NCBI GenBank assembly: GCA_963669155.1
Contig: OZ022597.1
Location: 3,149,846 to 3,213,845 of the forward strand
Direction of reading: 5' to 3'
DNA from: Arbacia lixula
Taxonomy: Eukaryota > Echinodermata > Echinoidea > Arbacioida > Arbaciidae
Length of the DNA stretch: 64,000 nucleotides
Under the pieces are notes generated by a model. That model did not search any database, was not told where the DNA came from, and saw nothing but the letters and a program-made list of their open reading frames with translations. Positions 20,611 to 31,335 of the stretch are shown here, one piece after another (the first letter of the stretch is position 1; each line of letters begins with the position of its first letter). The position numbers and the translations under genes are program-made.

Positions 20611-20654
20611 TAATGAAGACACTGGTTTAACCCCGTCCACAAAGTGCTATTAGC

Positions 20655-21527
20655 GAGCTTTCTAACGCGAGACCGAACGTCGGCTACTACGAGTGACGTC
20701 ATATTTTGCCACTGCGCATGCCCGAAAGCCTACACTCGCGTCGCCGTCCAATTCTGACGACGGGAGTCGGGGGTAATTTCCCTGATTCCACGTTGTGGTG
20801 AAAACGACAACGTGAGTGCGATTCACTTGTCTAAACAATCGGAATAGGTAGGTCTATTTTGTTGTTTCTACTTCTTGCATCATAAAAAAGTTTCTTGAGA
20901 GGGCTTGAAATATAAACTATCAATCATTATGCGATCACATTTTTCATGAAATCGTTTCTTAGATCATGTAAATTTGAGTGAAAGTTTTAAATTTCATGTT
21001 TTAGCCTAAGTCATGTTTCCCAGCGGAAATCGACAAGGCCGGCCGCCGCGGCTGGCGGGCGGCACATCGGGTGAGTAGCCTAACCCAAATGGTTTTAGCT
21101 ATCGGTAAAAGTGCAGGTATTTGCACAAAAATACTCGTTTATGAACATTGTTAGGGTTAACTTTTCTGTTTATGGGTATGTTTAAGAAATTACTAGGCCT
21201 ATCTTCCAGCATATCGCAGACAGTAGGCCTATGCAAATGCAAACATATCTCTAGCTCGGTGTAAGTCAAAGCCTGCGCCGGAGCCTGAGGCTCGCCATTT
21301 CAGATGATTCAGCTTGCGATGTATTCGACCATAGAGCTGGCGAAGCTTCGCACCGCTCTACGCACGGTCTTTGATCTGAACATTTAGTCACGTGATATCA
21401 CCGAAGGCCGCGGCCCCGTCGTGAAATCCGAAAGCGCTTCTGCGACAGAACGAACGAGATTTGCACAACCTCGATACGCACCAGTTAACTCGTAGTAGCT
21501 GACGTTCGGTCTCGGGTTAGAAAGCTC
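20655..21527. mobile_element. 873-bp TIR DNA transposon with an exon-like core
   Basis: The left terminus GAGCTTTCTAACGCGAGACC and the right terminus (its reverse complement, 21488-21527) match over 40 bases with only two differences. Internally there is a CpG-rich patch. An ATG at 21013 opens MFPSGNRQGRPPRLAGGTSG and meets a consensus donor (CGG|GTGAGT) at 21071, as in the first coding exon of a larger autonomous element. No target duplication was identified and no transposase domain is present. The superfamily is unknown. Confidence 0.75.
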
Positions 21528-21559
21528 CGTACTACTACTTACCGGACGAACTGAACCCT

Positions 21560-22235
21560 AAGATCAATACGCTTTATTATGGGTTTAGTCTGTTGCACCT
21601 GAATGCAAGTAGGTTAAATCGCAACTTTGACTCTGTAAGTACTTTTTTATGTCATTCCAAAAGCCATTCTCGGCTATAGGTATTAGTGAAACATGGCTAC
21701 ACGATAAATCGCATACAGTATTTATTTTGTCATACAACTAGAACGGAATGGAATACTGGGTATACCGTTAAAATGGTTTCAAGATTATCTCTCAGATAGG
21801 AAACAATTTATTCAAATTGATTGTGAGCAATCTGAAGAGCCAATAATCCGTCTACAAAAGAAAGCGGTACGATTATGTAGTGGTCTTCACTTCCTTGCTC
21901 ACACGGCTCCCATATTTCAATTTGAAAGTGAATGATATAAATTTGCTGCAGACTACAATATTTATGTATAAACAAGAGCATGCTTCATTTACGTCATTAG
22001 TTTCAAAGACATTGGACTAATCAATGTGGCTTAAATCACGAAGAAACGATTGGATAGGGGTAGGAGTTACCTTCCGTCGAAATGTCTTGGACTTGATCGA
22101 TTTTCGAATTTTGTAACAGATTTCTCTGTTATTTGGAAGATCGGAAAGTGATCGCTGGCGTCAGACAAAATAATTCCTGAAGAACTAGGATCATTTAAGG
22201 CGTTAGTAAATATATTACCAATCAAGGTTGCACAC
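21560..22235 (+). pseudogene. Fragmented CR1-type LINE
   Basis: Three plus-strand scraps appear in correct protein order with large deletions: LLHLNASRLNRNFDSVSTFL and GISETWLHDKSH (endonuclease start, 21590-21710), NGILGIPLKWFQDYLSDRKQ (reverse transcriptase, 21745-21805), and LQKKAVRLCSGLHFLAHTAP followed by EELGSFKALVNIL (C-terminal part, 21850-22210). It is a heavily decayed, independent copy that differs from the LINE at 9.4-14 kb. Confidence 0.7.
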
Positions 22236-22560
22236 TTTTTGTTACACGTACGATTTCGAAGAGGCTTTCGTCTTGGAGCTGGTCATCGTCGGTTTTCAGC
22301 TCGAGGTTTTTCGGAGGTGAGGGTGGTTGAGTTCCGGAAGGAAGAAGCTGCCCAGGTCTCCCACCATTTTGAACATGTTGAAGACGTCGGACGACGAGGA
22401 AGACAGGCGAGCACGTGGACCCTGCGGTAGATGGAGTGATATGAAAACACTTGCGATTGGAACTGAACGGATCTCGTGGTGGCATAGCAGGATATATGAC
22501 ACTGTCGGGCGTCATTATTCCTGACAAATAGACTGTCATTTTCCGGTGAGATAAGGGACA
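22222..22560 (-). pseudogene. Exon-like block, tandem copy A
   Basis: On the minus strand a block conserved with 23381-23610 can be read after 'tctaccgcag' as GPRARLSSSSSDVFNMFKMV, GDLGSFF and a broken continuation ending LKTDDDQLQDESLFEIV-like in a shifted frame. Relative to copy B it has a 9-base in-frame insertion and a frameshift. I do not recognise the family. The in-frame size of the indel and the CAG before GPRAR suggest an exon of a real gene, duplicated locally. The alternative is an unknown repeat. Confidence 0.4.
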
Positions 22561-22654
22561 AAATGACTATGTAGACCTTTTATATGAGATTAAAACGAAG
22601 AGCAGGTATATAGCATAATATGGTATTTGAGCTGAACGACCGGATGGGTGGGTT

Positions 22655-22683
22655 GCCTTCCGGGAGAGGGGGGGGGGGGGGGA
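22655..22683. repeat. G-run
   Basis: A G-rich stretch (gggagagg followed by about 14 G) in unit 1 of the tandem duplication. The corresponding stretch in unit 2 (23904-23920) is shorter. Confidence 0.7.
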
Positions 22684-22975
22684 GGTTTCAGGTCATGGCA
22701 ATGTCTCATCAAAAGTAAAATAACTTTGAATCCATTTATGTCAAAACGGTACTTGCTTGATCTCAAATGCTTTCGACAGCAAGTTTGTGCAACCCCTCCA
22801 CAAGTGCATTTCTACGGTTAACCGATATCAGGCGGTTTCGTTTGGGGGGTGGCCGAATAATGACCACAACGAATGTACTGCTGCCAGTTTTCATTCATGT
22901 CGATGAAAAACAAACAGTAATCCCATTAAAGCATGTCAGCGACGAGCACGGGAATAATAATCGAGTCTTATAGAC

Positions 22976-23198
22976 AGAGGAGAGAGAGAGAGAAAGAGAG
23001 AGAGAGAAAGAGAGAAAGAGAGAGAGAGAGAGAGGGGGAGGGGAGGTTAGATGGGGAACGAGAGATAGAGAAAGATATACACAGGTGTATAAGAGAGAGT
23101 GAGAGTGAGAGAGAGTTAGGGAAAAGGGTGAAAGGGAGATAGAATGGGAGACAGATAAAAAATGGAGAATGACAAAAGAGAGAAAGAGAGAAGGGAAT

Positions 23199-23235
<37 letters not shown>

Positions 23236-23236
23236 C
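22976..23236. repeat. (GA)n array
   Basis: Imperfect GA dinucleotides in several blocks, interrupted by AAAG and GGGAGG. Open frames are Arg-Glu or Ser-Leu low-complexity translations. Confidence 0.9.
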
Positions 23237-23380
23237 CGTGTTTCATTCGGGTAATGTCATGGAAACATAATTATACGAGTGTATTTACAATACAGCACAG
23301 CTCGGTTGATATGTTCAGGCGACTTATATTGCGCAAGATTAGATACAAATCTGATACGAATATTGTCGCAATAAAGTGTG

Positions 23381-23610
23381 TTAGATCACGTGTAATCACA
23401 GTTGCATTACATAGCTCTTGTCGGTTTTCAGTTCCACGTTGTCGGAGATAACTGTGGTGTTGAGTTTCAGGAGGGAGAAGCTGTCCAGGTCTCCCACCAT
23501 ATTGAAGACGTCGAACGACGAGGAAGACAGACGAGCACGTGGACCCTGCGGTAGATGGAGTGATATGAAAACACTTGCGATTTGAATTCAACGGATTTCG
23601 TGGTGGTATA
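23381..23610 (-). pseudogene. Exon-like block, tandem copy B
   Basis: On the minus strand after 'tctaccgcag' the frame reads GPRARLSSSSFDVFNMVGDL, DSFSLLKLNTTVISDNVELK and TDKSYVMQL, then a stop. Upstream of the CAG the reading SVEFKSQVFSYHSIY is also shared with copy A. It is better preserved than copy A. No domain is recognised. It could be the last exon of a gene whose other exons lie outside or are lost. The adjacent hAT fragment (23640-23880) interrupts the upstream side. Confidence 0.45.
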
Positions 23611-23639
23611 TAGAATAATGATATTTGATTTGGTGTTGC

Positions 23640-23880
23640 CCTTCATTTTCCTGAAAATTGCAAAATAAAAATGTGATATGAAACACAGCTTCGAGAGACA
23701 AAACAGGGAATGAAAGATATGTCTTTCCAAGTTGACAGCAGCTAAATGTCGGTGCTGTGCAAAGGACATCAAAGCATTGAAGTGATTGTGGAATGCTTTG
23801 AAAATTCATTAGCACGCTTTGGTATCCATACAGATGTTTGAATATGTTATGCCCGAGTTGTCTCTCCTTCCTAACACATC
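23640..23880 (-). mobile_element. Partial copy of the hAT-like family (minus)
   Basis: The reverse complement begins GGATGTGTTAGGAAGGA (from 23874) and follows the family through 'attcaaacatctgtatggat' and 'gcattccacaatcac' to the GCAATTTTCA segment. There it joins the sequence upstream of exon-like copy B. Confidence 0.7.
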
Positions 23881-23983
23881 CATGGTCATATGGTCTTTGA
23901 GCTGAGGGGGAGGGGGGTCTTTGTAATGTTTCGTCAAAAGTAACATTAATATGAATCCATTTATTTCAAAGCGGTACTTGCTC

Positions 23984-25283
23984 AAAGGGAAAGTTTACCC
24001 ATTAAACATGTCAATTCTATGTTAAACTTCCTGTAAGATACTTTAAAATGGCTCTAAAATGATAGCTTTTGGTTGAGAAAATACCAGACGAAGCCCGTCT
24101 TACATTTTCCGCACTGCCATTCAAAATTGTGACATCACATACGAACAAATTAAACCTCTCCACACATTGGTTGCAATCTGTACTCTCTCATGCCGTAATA
24201 TTAATAAACGTATGAATGTAAATTCCAAATTTAATTTATCGCTAGACTGCTATTATAAGAAATAAAAGCGTATTTTATAAAATATTTCTATCATTTGTTA
24301 AAACATTACATATCTTTTTTAGCTTCAAAATATCGAATTATCTTTCCTTTGTAACGACAATCTAACAGCAAATCAGAAGAAGTCTCCAGCTGATTTTCTG
24401 TGTGCTGGACTTATCATTTAGACCATAATTCTGCTCTATTATCTTTATACCTTACCATGATCTCATTCGGCTAAATTATATTTCTGAGCGCACTCAAAAG
24501 AGATTTGTATTTGCGATTTCTCCGAAATTTGCAAATGTAAATATTTTTTTTTTAGTTTTCTCGGAAATATAATTTGGCCAAATTAGATCGTGGTAAGGTA
24601 TGAAGATATAGAGCATAATTCTGGTCTAAATGATAAGTCTAGCGCTCAGAAAATCAGCGGGAGAATAGGCCATTGTCGTAATGTATTCACAACTATCCCC
24701 TATTAAACTGACGCGTTTATTACTTCCACCTGTATTCCGTGATTTTGTTTCAATAGATGGAACGCACTTTGAATCCTTTTAGTTGTTGCTACTCGGGCAA
24801 GCCTCGGATAATCTTTTGGGTTACCATTGGTAACGTATTATTTGAACGACGTGAATAAAATCTGCATACATAACAAAAATGGTCTATTCTTCCGATTTGT
24901 CGTTGGATTGTCGTTGCAAAGAAAAACTAATTCAATATTTTGAGGCTAACAAAATATGTATGCTTTTAACGAATGATAGAAATATGTTTTATTTTTTTTG
25001 TAATAGAAACTTTTAGTTTGTATTCATATGTTTAATATTACGGCTCAAGAGAGTACAAAATGGAACCAATGGGCGTAGAGGTTATATTTGTTCGTATGTA
25101 ACGTCACAGTTTTGAATGGCAGCGTGGAACATGACGGCGCCCATAAGTTTTGGCGACTGAAAAGTAAGACGGGCTTCGTCTGGTTCTGTCTCAACCAAAA
25201 TCTGTGATTTTAGAGCCATGTTTAAGTATCATGTATGAATTTTTAAATAGAATTGACCATGTTTCATGGGTAAACTTGCCCTT
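23984..25283. mobile_element. Foldback element with ~540-bp inverted arms
   Basis: The termini are AAGGGAAAGTTTACCC (left) and its reverse complement GGGTAAACTTGCCCTT (right). The two arms stay similar over about 540 bases, including 'gacgaagcccgtcttac' and 'acttatcatttagacc', up to a centre near 24545. The right arm is longer because a 221-bp MITE (24666-24886) is inserted in it. The unit-1 sequence at about 22757 continues across the corresponding point without it, so that site is the empty target. There is no coding capacity. Confidence 0.85.
24666..24886 (+). mobile_element. MITE family T (TAGRCC...GGTCTA), copy 1
   Basis: Termini TAGGCCATTGTCGTAATGTA and TACATAACAAAAATGGTCTA form imperfect TIRs of about 22 bases. 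It lies inside the right arm of the foldback. The left arm shows the uninterrupted sequence (AGAAGAAGTCTCC) at the matching point. Other copies are at 26042-26249 and 27264-27473. Confidence 0.75.
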
Positions 25284-25314
25284 AAGTCTCAGTGGCTATT
25301 CGACATCAAATCCT

Positions 25315-25338
25315 CCCCCCCCCCCCCCCCCCCCCCCC
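25315..25338. repeat. Poly-C run (24 bases)
   Basis: An uninterrupted run of C in unit 2 of the tandem duplication, just outside the foldback element. Confidence 0.95.
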
Positions 25339-25499
25339 ATATCCGTCGGTTTTGTTTTGGGGGAGCCCGAATAATTACCTCAACGAATGTACTGCTGCCG
25401 GTTCTCATTTGTGTCAATGAAAAAGTAACAGTAATCCCATTAGTTTGCCTGTCAGCGACGAGCACGTATCCGGACGGGAATTTTAATCGGCTCCTATAG

Positions 25500-25525
25500 A
25501 CAGAGGAGAGAGAGGGAGAGAGAGG

Positions 25526-25568
<43 letters not shown>

Positions 25569-25573
25569 TAAGA

Positions 25574-25615
<42 letters not shown>

Positions 25616-25645
25616 AAAGAGAGAGAGAGAGAGGGAAAGAGAGAA

Positions 25646-25676
<31 letters not shown>

Positions 25677-25685
25677 GAAGGGGGT
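25500..25685. repeat. (GA)n array
   Basis: GA dinucleotides with GGGA and GACA interruptions. This is the counterpart of the array at 22976 in the duplicated unit. Confidence 0.9.
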
Positions 25686-26041
25686 AGCTAGGGAATGAGA
25701 TAGAGACAGACATACACAGGTGCATAGGGAGAGGGAAATATAGGGAAGAAACCCTGATATGAATATTGTCACAGTAAATTGTGTTAGATCACGTTTAACC
25801 ACAGTTGCATTACATGACTTGCGTACAAGTGAAAGTGTCTGTCTGTCTCTGTCGCTCCAAACACGCCTTCTTTCTCCCTAACCTCAGGATTAGTTCAGGA
25901 AGAACTCTTGAAATAATTTGTTAATTCACACAAACAATCCTTCAACATGTATTCTCTTTGTCTGAATTCATGTTTTTGTCTGAACAACGGCCCTATCAGC
26001 ACTTTCTCTCTTTCTCTTTATGTTCGTCCAGGTACGCAGAA

Positions 26042-26249
26042 TAGATGTTTTCGAAATGTATTCACGACCAACCGCCTAACTGGGTAGCAACGCGTTATTA
26101 CATTCACTTGCATGTACTTGGCCATTCATATTCAATGGGTGGAGTGCACTTTTGAATCTGATTAGTTGTTGCTACTCGGACAAACCTCAGACAAGCTTTG
26201 GGGTTGAACGACGTGAATAAAAATTGCATACATAACGAAAATAGTATAA
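26042..26249 (+). mobile_element. MITE family T, copy 2
   Basis: It aligns with 24666-24886 over its whole length, for example 'tagttgttgctactcgg' and 'aacgacgtgaataaaa', with degraded ends (TAGATGTTTTCG and AAAATAGTATA). Confidence 0.75.
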
Positions 26250-26384
26250 TTACATAAATCTCCCTTTCCCCCTTCCTGATTCATCACATACCCACGACTA
26301 TTTCACCTCTCCTTTTTCCTCTGGGCCATCGTCCTTTTAACTCTCGTTTGTTCATTGTATTTCCCCCTCTCTCTTTCGACATAC

Positions 26385-26740
26385 ATCTCCAAACGCACGC
26401 ACACACACTCACTCATACATGTCGGTGGTCTCCCCCCCCCCCTCCTGTCACACGCACACACACAAACACACACACACACACACACACACACCTACATGCA
26501 TACACACACACATCCCTTTCGGGCGCGATCTCTCTCTCTCTTTCTCTCTTCTGGCTTTATTCCTTTCTTTGCTGTCTCCCACTTTATATCCTACCCTATC
26601 CCACTCATGATGTCTCTTCTTTCTCACATTCAATTCTAAACTCTTCCAGATCGACCCCCCCCCCCCCTGTACTCACACATACGCCGAGCTATACACACAT
26701 CCAAATCACTGCAGTGCATCGTGATACGCACTTGTGATAT
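26385..26740. repeat. (CA)n tracts with C runs and (CT)n
   Basis: CA repeats at about 26395-26412 and 26450-26512, C runs at 26431-26442 and 26655-26667, and a CT tract at 26530-26550. The three overlapping open frames are low-complexity His/Thr or Val/Cys translations and are not genes. Confidence 0.85.
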
Positions 26741-26841
26741 AGAATATTGTCAGTAATGTAAAAACATAGGTATCATGATACAACATGAAATAAGGCAAAT
26801 TCTCAAGTTTTTCTAAGCATGCTTACCATGTGTCTATAGAG

Positions 26842-27038
26842 AGTGGCCGTAACCTTGTAGTACAAATCGTACACAATCAAGACCAAAACGGGAAGAAAGT
26901 GTTTCCGTCGGAGTCAAACACGATTGGATTTATTGCGCCTCAAATCGAACTAAAACAAATCCACTCAAAATACACCTCCCTCTTCAAAAATCGCAGCCGA
27001 TTCAGACGTGTTCCATTAAAGACTGTCAACGGGTGACA
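26842..27038 (+). other. Exon-like open frame, unrecognised
   Basis: After 'gtgtctatag' the frame reads SGRNLVVQIVHNQDQNGKKV, FPSESNTIGFIAPQIELKQI and SRFRRVPLKTVNG, then a stop. The composition is protein-like and not low-complexity, and the AG before it could be an acceptor. No homologue is recognised, and an open frame of 60-odd codons can arise by chance. Low confidence. Confidence 0.25.
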
Positions 27039-27263
27039 GTTAATAGTAGCACATCATGAATTGAGACCGATAAAAAAAGAAAGATGATGAATGTTGCAGC
27101 AAGGTGGGGCGCCGAGTCTCCTGTTTGCGTGTACATGGTAAACGCAACGCACTGAAAATCTCAGCTGTAGCACGTAGCGCTCAACGCTGTATGATGTACG
27201 GGGATTTAAAACACGCCCAGTTTGTGGAATGTGAAATTCTCTTAGCATTGTATAGAAAGCGAA

Positions 27264-27473
27264 TAGACCATGTTTTTTATGTACGCAGATTTTATTCACG
27301 TCGTTCAAACAATTCGTTACTAATGGCAACTGAGGTTTGTCCGTGTAGCAACAATTAGTAGGATTCAAAGTGCATTCCATCCATTGAATATGAATGGCTA
27401 GATAGAGGTGAATGCAATAACACGTTTCTACCCAGTTAGGGGGAAAGTCGTGAATACATTACGAAACGGTCTA
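27264..27473 (-). mobile_element. MITE family T, copy 3 (inverted)
   Basis: It aligns in reverse orientation with the other two copies. Termini TAGACCATGTTTTTTATGTA and TACATTACGAAACGGTCTA preserve the family ends well. Confidence 0.75.
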
Positions 27474-27581
27474 TTGTTATTTCATTTGAGGGGGGATGTT
27501 GATTTGCATATGATTACGCAACACGTTATTGTTGCTATGTTAGGTGGAAGGGAGCTTTCGGGTAAGCCTCCAGTCGCGGTC

Positions 27582-27589
27582 ATCACACC
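27582..27589. repeat. Target site duplication, left
   Basis: ATCACACC, repeated exactly at 28314-28321 on the other side of the element. Eight bases is the length made by hAT transposases. Confidence 0.75.
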
Positions 27590-28313
27590 AGGGATGTGTT
27601 AGGAAGGAGGGACAACTCAACCATAATATATTCAAACATCTGTATGGATACTAAAGCGTGCTAATGAATGTCAAAAGCATTCCACAATCACTGCAATGCT
27701 TTGAAGTCCCATGCGCGGCACCGTCATTTTGCTATCGTCAACTTGGAAAGCAGTATTTTTAATTGCCTGTTTTGTTTCTCGAAGCTGTGTTTCTTATCAC
27801 ATTTTTTTGCAATTTTCAAGAAAGTTAAGGGGCAACACCTCTAAAGATCCTGTATTCGTTTTTCTTCTAAATAATTGTTGAATGATGCACAAACGGAGAT
27901 ATAAGATAATATTCTTACTTACATAATTAACAAAATTCTTCTCTTTCCGGAGATTTCCGGAAATGTCGGATTCAATCATTATCAAAATCATATATTAAGC
28001 TGCTTACTTTCATTAACAGAGTTTGCGTGAATTTGCGTGCAAATGAGATATTTTACTTTAAAAAACTGTTAATTTTTGTTCGCTGATATCTCTTTTCCTC
28101 ACAAAAGTATTGATGCAATCCAACAGAAGTGGACAAGCGAAATAAGACTCTGCATTTCTTTTGTTCTCTCTGAGAAACCGTTGCTAGGCAATCGTGTTCG
28201 TTATTGTTAAAACACGTGAAAAGCACATGCTGAGACCACGCAATTTTTCGGCGGTGCCACGCATGGGCTCAAAGAAAGAATGTTGTTTCATATCCTTTCC
28301 TAACACATCCCTG
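27590..28313 (+). mobile_element. Non-autonomous hAT element, complete
   Basis: The left end (C)AGGGATGTGTTAGGAAGGA is matched in inverted form by TCCTTTCCTAACACATCCCTG at the right. The C/G at the very tip is ambiguous with the target duplication. The 724-bp body has no transposase frame. The 8-bp duplication ATCACACC and CAGGG tips both point to the hAT superfamily. Partial relatives in this window are at 20087-20610, 23640-23880 and 28955-29165. It may be mobilised by a hAT transposase elsewhere in the genome. Confidence 0.85.
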
Positions 28314-28321
28314 ATCACACC

Positions 28322-28950
28322 ATACAGGCCAGTAACATATTTTGTTCTTTCCCACAAGCCATATTTTTAGCGGGTAAAACAGTTCATTTCTGTACACATG
28401 ACGGATAGGGTTAGGTAAAAATATAGGTTGACCTTGGAGTTAATATCTTCCTTTGTTCGATGGCCTTAACGGGGTCAGATAGGAATTTCTGAGCATTTTC
28501 CTTACTAGGTTCTCAAGGTCCATTATTCTGCGCGCTTATGTAAGCAAAATCGTATAGTTATCCAGTTGAATGATAACTCAATTTCTAAAATTCAATATTA
28601 CTCTGGTTATTGTTTCATAATTATGATTATAAAGGAAATTCACACGTGATCAGTCAGTCTAATCGATTCGACCAAGATCTCAAATATTGCTGTTTCATGA
28701 ATATGCAAGCATTCCACATGTTATACATGAGAGCAATGTTCTTCAGAATGTGTAATTTGACGATTAATAATATAGTCTTAATAATTCATATCAGCATGCA
28801 AGCTAGCGTACATTTAAGTTCACAACAGGTTATGTTAGACGCAAGTTGTTGCTTTATATGTCTTCGATGTGTCGATCATTATTTTCGTCGAGAATGATTT
28901 GTTGCCGAGGTGTCGGTGACCGTACTCTCCCTAGTATAAAATATTTATTA
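28322..28950. other. Non-coding stretch
   Basis: No gene, tandem repeat or transposon end was recognised. The only open frames are short and lack protein-like patterning. Confidence 0.4.
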
Positions 28951-28954
28951 AACC

Positions 28955-29165
28955 ACGGATGTGTTATGGAAGGATATGAAGCAACTTTCTTTCTTTGAAC
29001 CCATGTGCCAAGCCGCTGAAAAGTTATTGTGTTCTCAACAGGTGCTGTTCAGGCGTTTGAACAATTATGGACATGATTGTGTGGCAACGAATTCTCAGAG
29101 AGAACAATAGAAATGTACAGTCTCATTTCGCTTGTCCCGTTCTGTTAATGGCACCACGAACTTAC
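28955..29165 (-). mobile_element. Right-end fragment of the hAT-like family (inverted)
   Basis: The plus strand from 28957 ('cacggatgtgtta.ggaaggatatgaa') follows the reverse complement of the right end of 27590-28313 for about 200 bases, through 'ctcagagagaacaa' and 'atttcgcttgtcc'. The left part of the element is absent. Confidence 0.7.
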
Positions 29166-31080
29166 AAATGCACTCAAAATTGTTTTGCATACGTTTCAGA
29201 CCATTTCAAGTTTTTCAAAAATTTCCGCGCGTTCGCGCGTTTTTCCGTGCGCAACGTGATCAGAACGTCAAAATTCCGTTTTCTTACTGGTTTCATGTTG
29301 CTGACACTACATAAATCACATCCTGCAATTTTGAACCATTGCCATGCAATAACAAGGTCGTGCGGGTGCGTCAAAGTTCAAAGTCTGCGCGTGCGTCAAT
29401 ATGTTTTTGTGTTCAAATATGCAAACAACATGACTATCTTCAGTCGGCCATACCTCTTTAGAATGGCCAATGACCCCCATTTGTTTTAATATTCTAAAAG
29501 AGTATGAAATGTAGATGTGATTTCATGTATCATTTTGCCATTAAGTACATCGTGACGTTATCATATTGGCATATGAAAATGAAAAATTACTTTTCATGTA
29601 TGACGTAAAAATGTTTTTAACCGTTTTAACCCGTATATCAGTACTCCTTAATCAATTTTCTCCCAAATTTTAGTATGTTGTGCCAAAGACATTGTTCTTC
29701 ATTTTTCACTTTTATTACGTCTTCAAGGTGTAAATTTGGTTGTAGTCATTAATGTAAAAATCGGACGTTTATACGTGTAATGTCAATGGGAGGGTCGTAT
29801 AATTAAAATCATGAAATGATATGACGATCTTTTAGGAGCTGTATCTCGCCTAATGTTTTGAATTTTTAATTGTAGTACATTGTAACTGATTCTAGTAGCT
29901 TTTGGGGCTGTGGTCTTCAATTTTTTTGGTCGGATGTCGGGATCATAGCAAACTTTCAGCTTGAATATTTATTTCTGAATCATTCTTGCCCCTGCTGTGC
30001 ATTACGTGTTAAGTGAGTGGGAAGATGTGTGGATGAATTGGTGAAGTTAATTGAATGGGGTCCACTAAGCTGATTGGTTTGCACCGAGTCGTTCTTTGAT
30101 TTACGTGTGCACATTGATTTCAAGTTCGCCCCTTTTTCCATCTATAACAAAACAAATGGGTGCTCACAGTAGTACCACTCCAGCCTAGAATAGCAACCAA
30201 ATCGTGCCTTATTGTAACGTTTGTAGCTCCCTCCAACACCAATCTAGCACTTGAAATAATTATAATACACGAGATGGATTACACTGCGATTCCTTGTTAA
30301 TAATGAATGAGCTTGGAATTAAAACGCTTTTGGATTTGAAATTAACCAGTGTTGTTCTTAATTAACATTGTTGAACGTGAAATTGGATATTGATGGACTT
30401 GAATTGGAACATTGCAATTTGCGCAACTTTGCATCGTCGTAGGAAACCAGCAAGAACAGTAACTGGATTATGGATGTTACTTTTCGCAAGAGAGTTTCTT
30501 CGTATATTTAGGAGGTATAGTTTCACTGCGATAATAAAAAGGTGGGTTGTGTGTACAATTCCTTTATATCACATATACCCATGAGCAGTTTTCGGCTAAC
30601 GCCTCTTTTCACCAACGATGAAAATGAGTTCGCCTTCCCTCCTACTCCCTCCTCTCTTGAGCGAGATTTGAAGACTGGTGGTCTGTACGTATTTGCCGAA
30701 TTACCCCCCCCCCCCCCACACACACACACACACACATACACACATACACCTTCTTACAAAATACTGCATCCGTCAGCACCTCGGGTTAAACTTCCCACAA
30801 AAAGACACATCTCCCCTAATGATAAAATTCACATTACAAGAAAGTGTGACTTTGTAAAACGCAATGCATCCCTACAATTTTTTATACCCATCTTTCCCAA
30901 TTGATTTCATACGAATTGTCACATTCGATAAATCAGTCCTTCGCCTGTAATGCTCCAGCTGCTAGGAAGCATGGTGTCTTCTATTTGATGAATGCATCAC
31001 TGTTACTTCACAGAAATCTTTGCTTCACTTCAAGGCTTTTGAACATTTCTAATCCAAACTGAAGCAAAATAACCTCGTAC
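29166..31080. other. Non-coding stretch with one poly-C/(CA)n tract
   Basis: A C run at 30704-30717 runs directly into a CA tract to about 30748. Open frames at 29067-29489 and 30542-30904 look non-biological in composition. Nothing else was recognised. Confidence 0.4.
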
Positions 31081-31083
31081 AGT

Positions 31084-31335
31084 ACTGTCCTACTCTGACA
31101 AAATGAAGCAAGTGGCAAATGGCTCAAATCTGGGTTATCGGTATTCCTAGATTGTACTCAGCGTTTCCTACATACGGCCAAAATCTGGACAAGAACTATT
31201 AATCTTGCAGCGACATATTAAATCTAACATGGTGAGGTGTTGCACTGATAACATTGCAAGTGACAGATACATTTTCCTCATTTACAAGAAAAGTCTCTTT
31301 TGTTACTTGCTTCTAGCTTTCGTCAGATTAGGGCG
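31084..31335 (+). mobile_element. MITE family C (CTGCCCTA ends), copy 1
   Basis: It aligns with 31963-32210 and 33612-33830. Shared words include 'ggccaaaatctggacaag', 'aagtgacaga' and 'caagaaaagtctctttt'. The termini are CTGTCCTACTCTGACAAAA and TCGTCAGATTAGGGC. Confidence 0.8.

Larger units (their letters stand above)
22620..25830. repeat. Local tandem duplication (two ~1-kb units)
   Basis: Landmarks recur in the same order. 'tttgagctga' with a G-rich run and 'cggtacttgct' occur at 22628-22757 and 23896-23983. 'cgaatgtactgctgcc' and 'gtcagcgacgagcac' occur at 22870-22955 and 25382-25466. A (GA)n array starting 'atagacagaggagag' occurs at 22971 and 25496. 'agatcacgt..aa.cacagttgcattacat' occurs at 23384 and 25786. 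The second unit is lengthened by the foldback element at 23984-25283. Confidence 0.8.

Noticed and set aside
29067-29489. 140-codon open frame
   Set aside because: The composition looks random, its first part overlaps the right end of a hAT-family fragment, and no motif was found.
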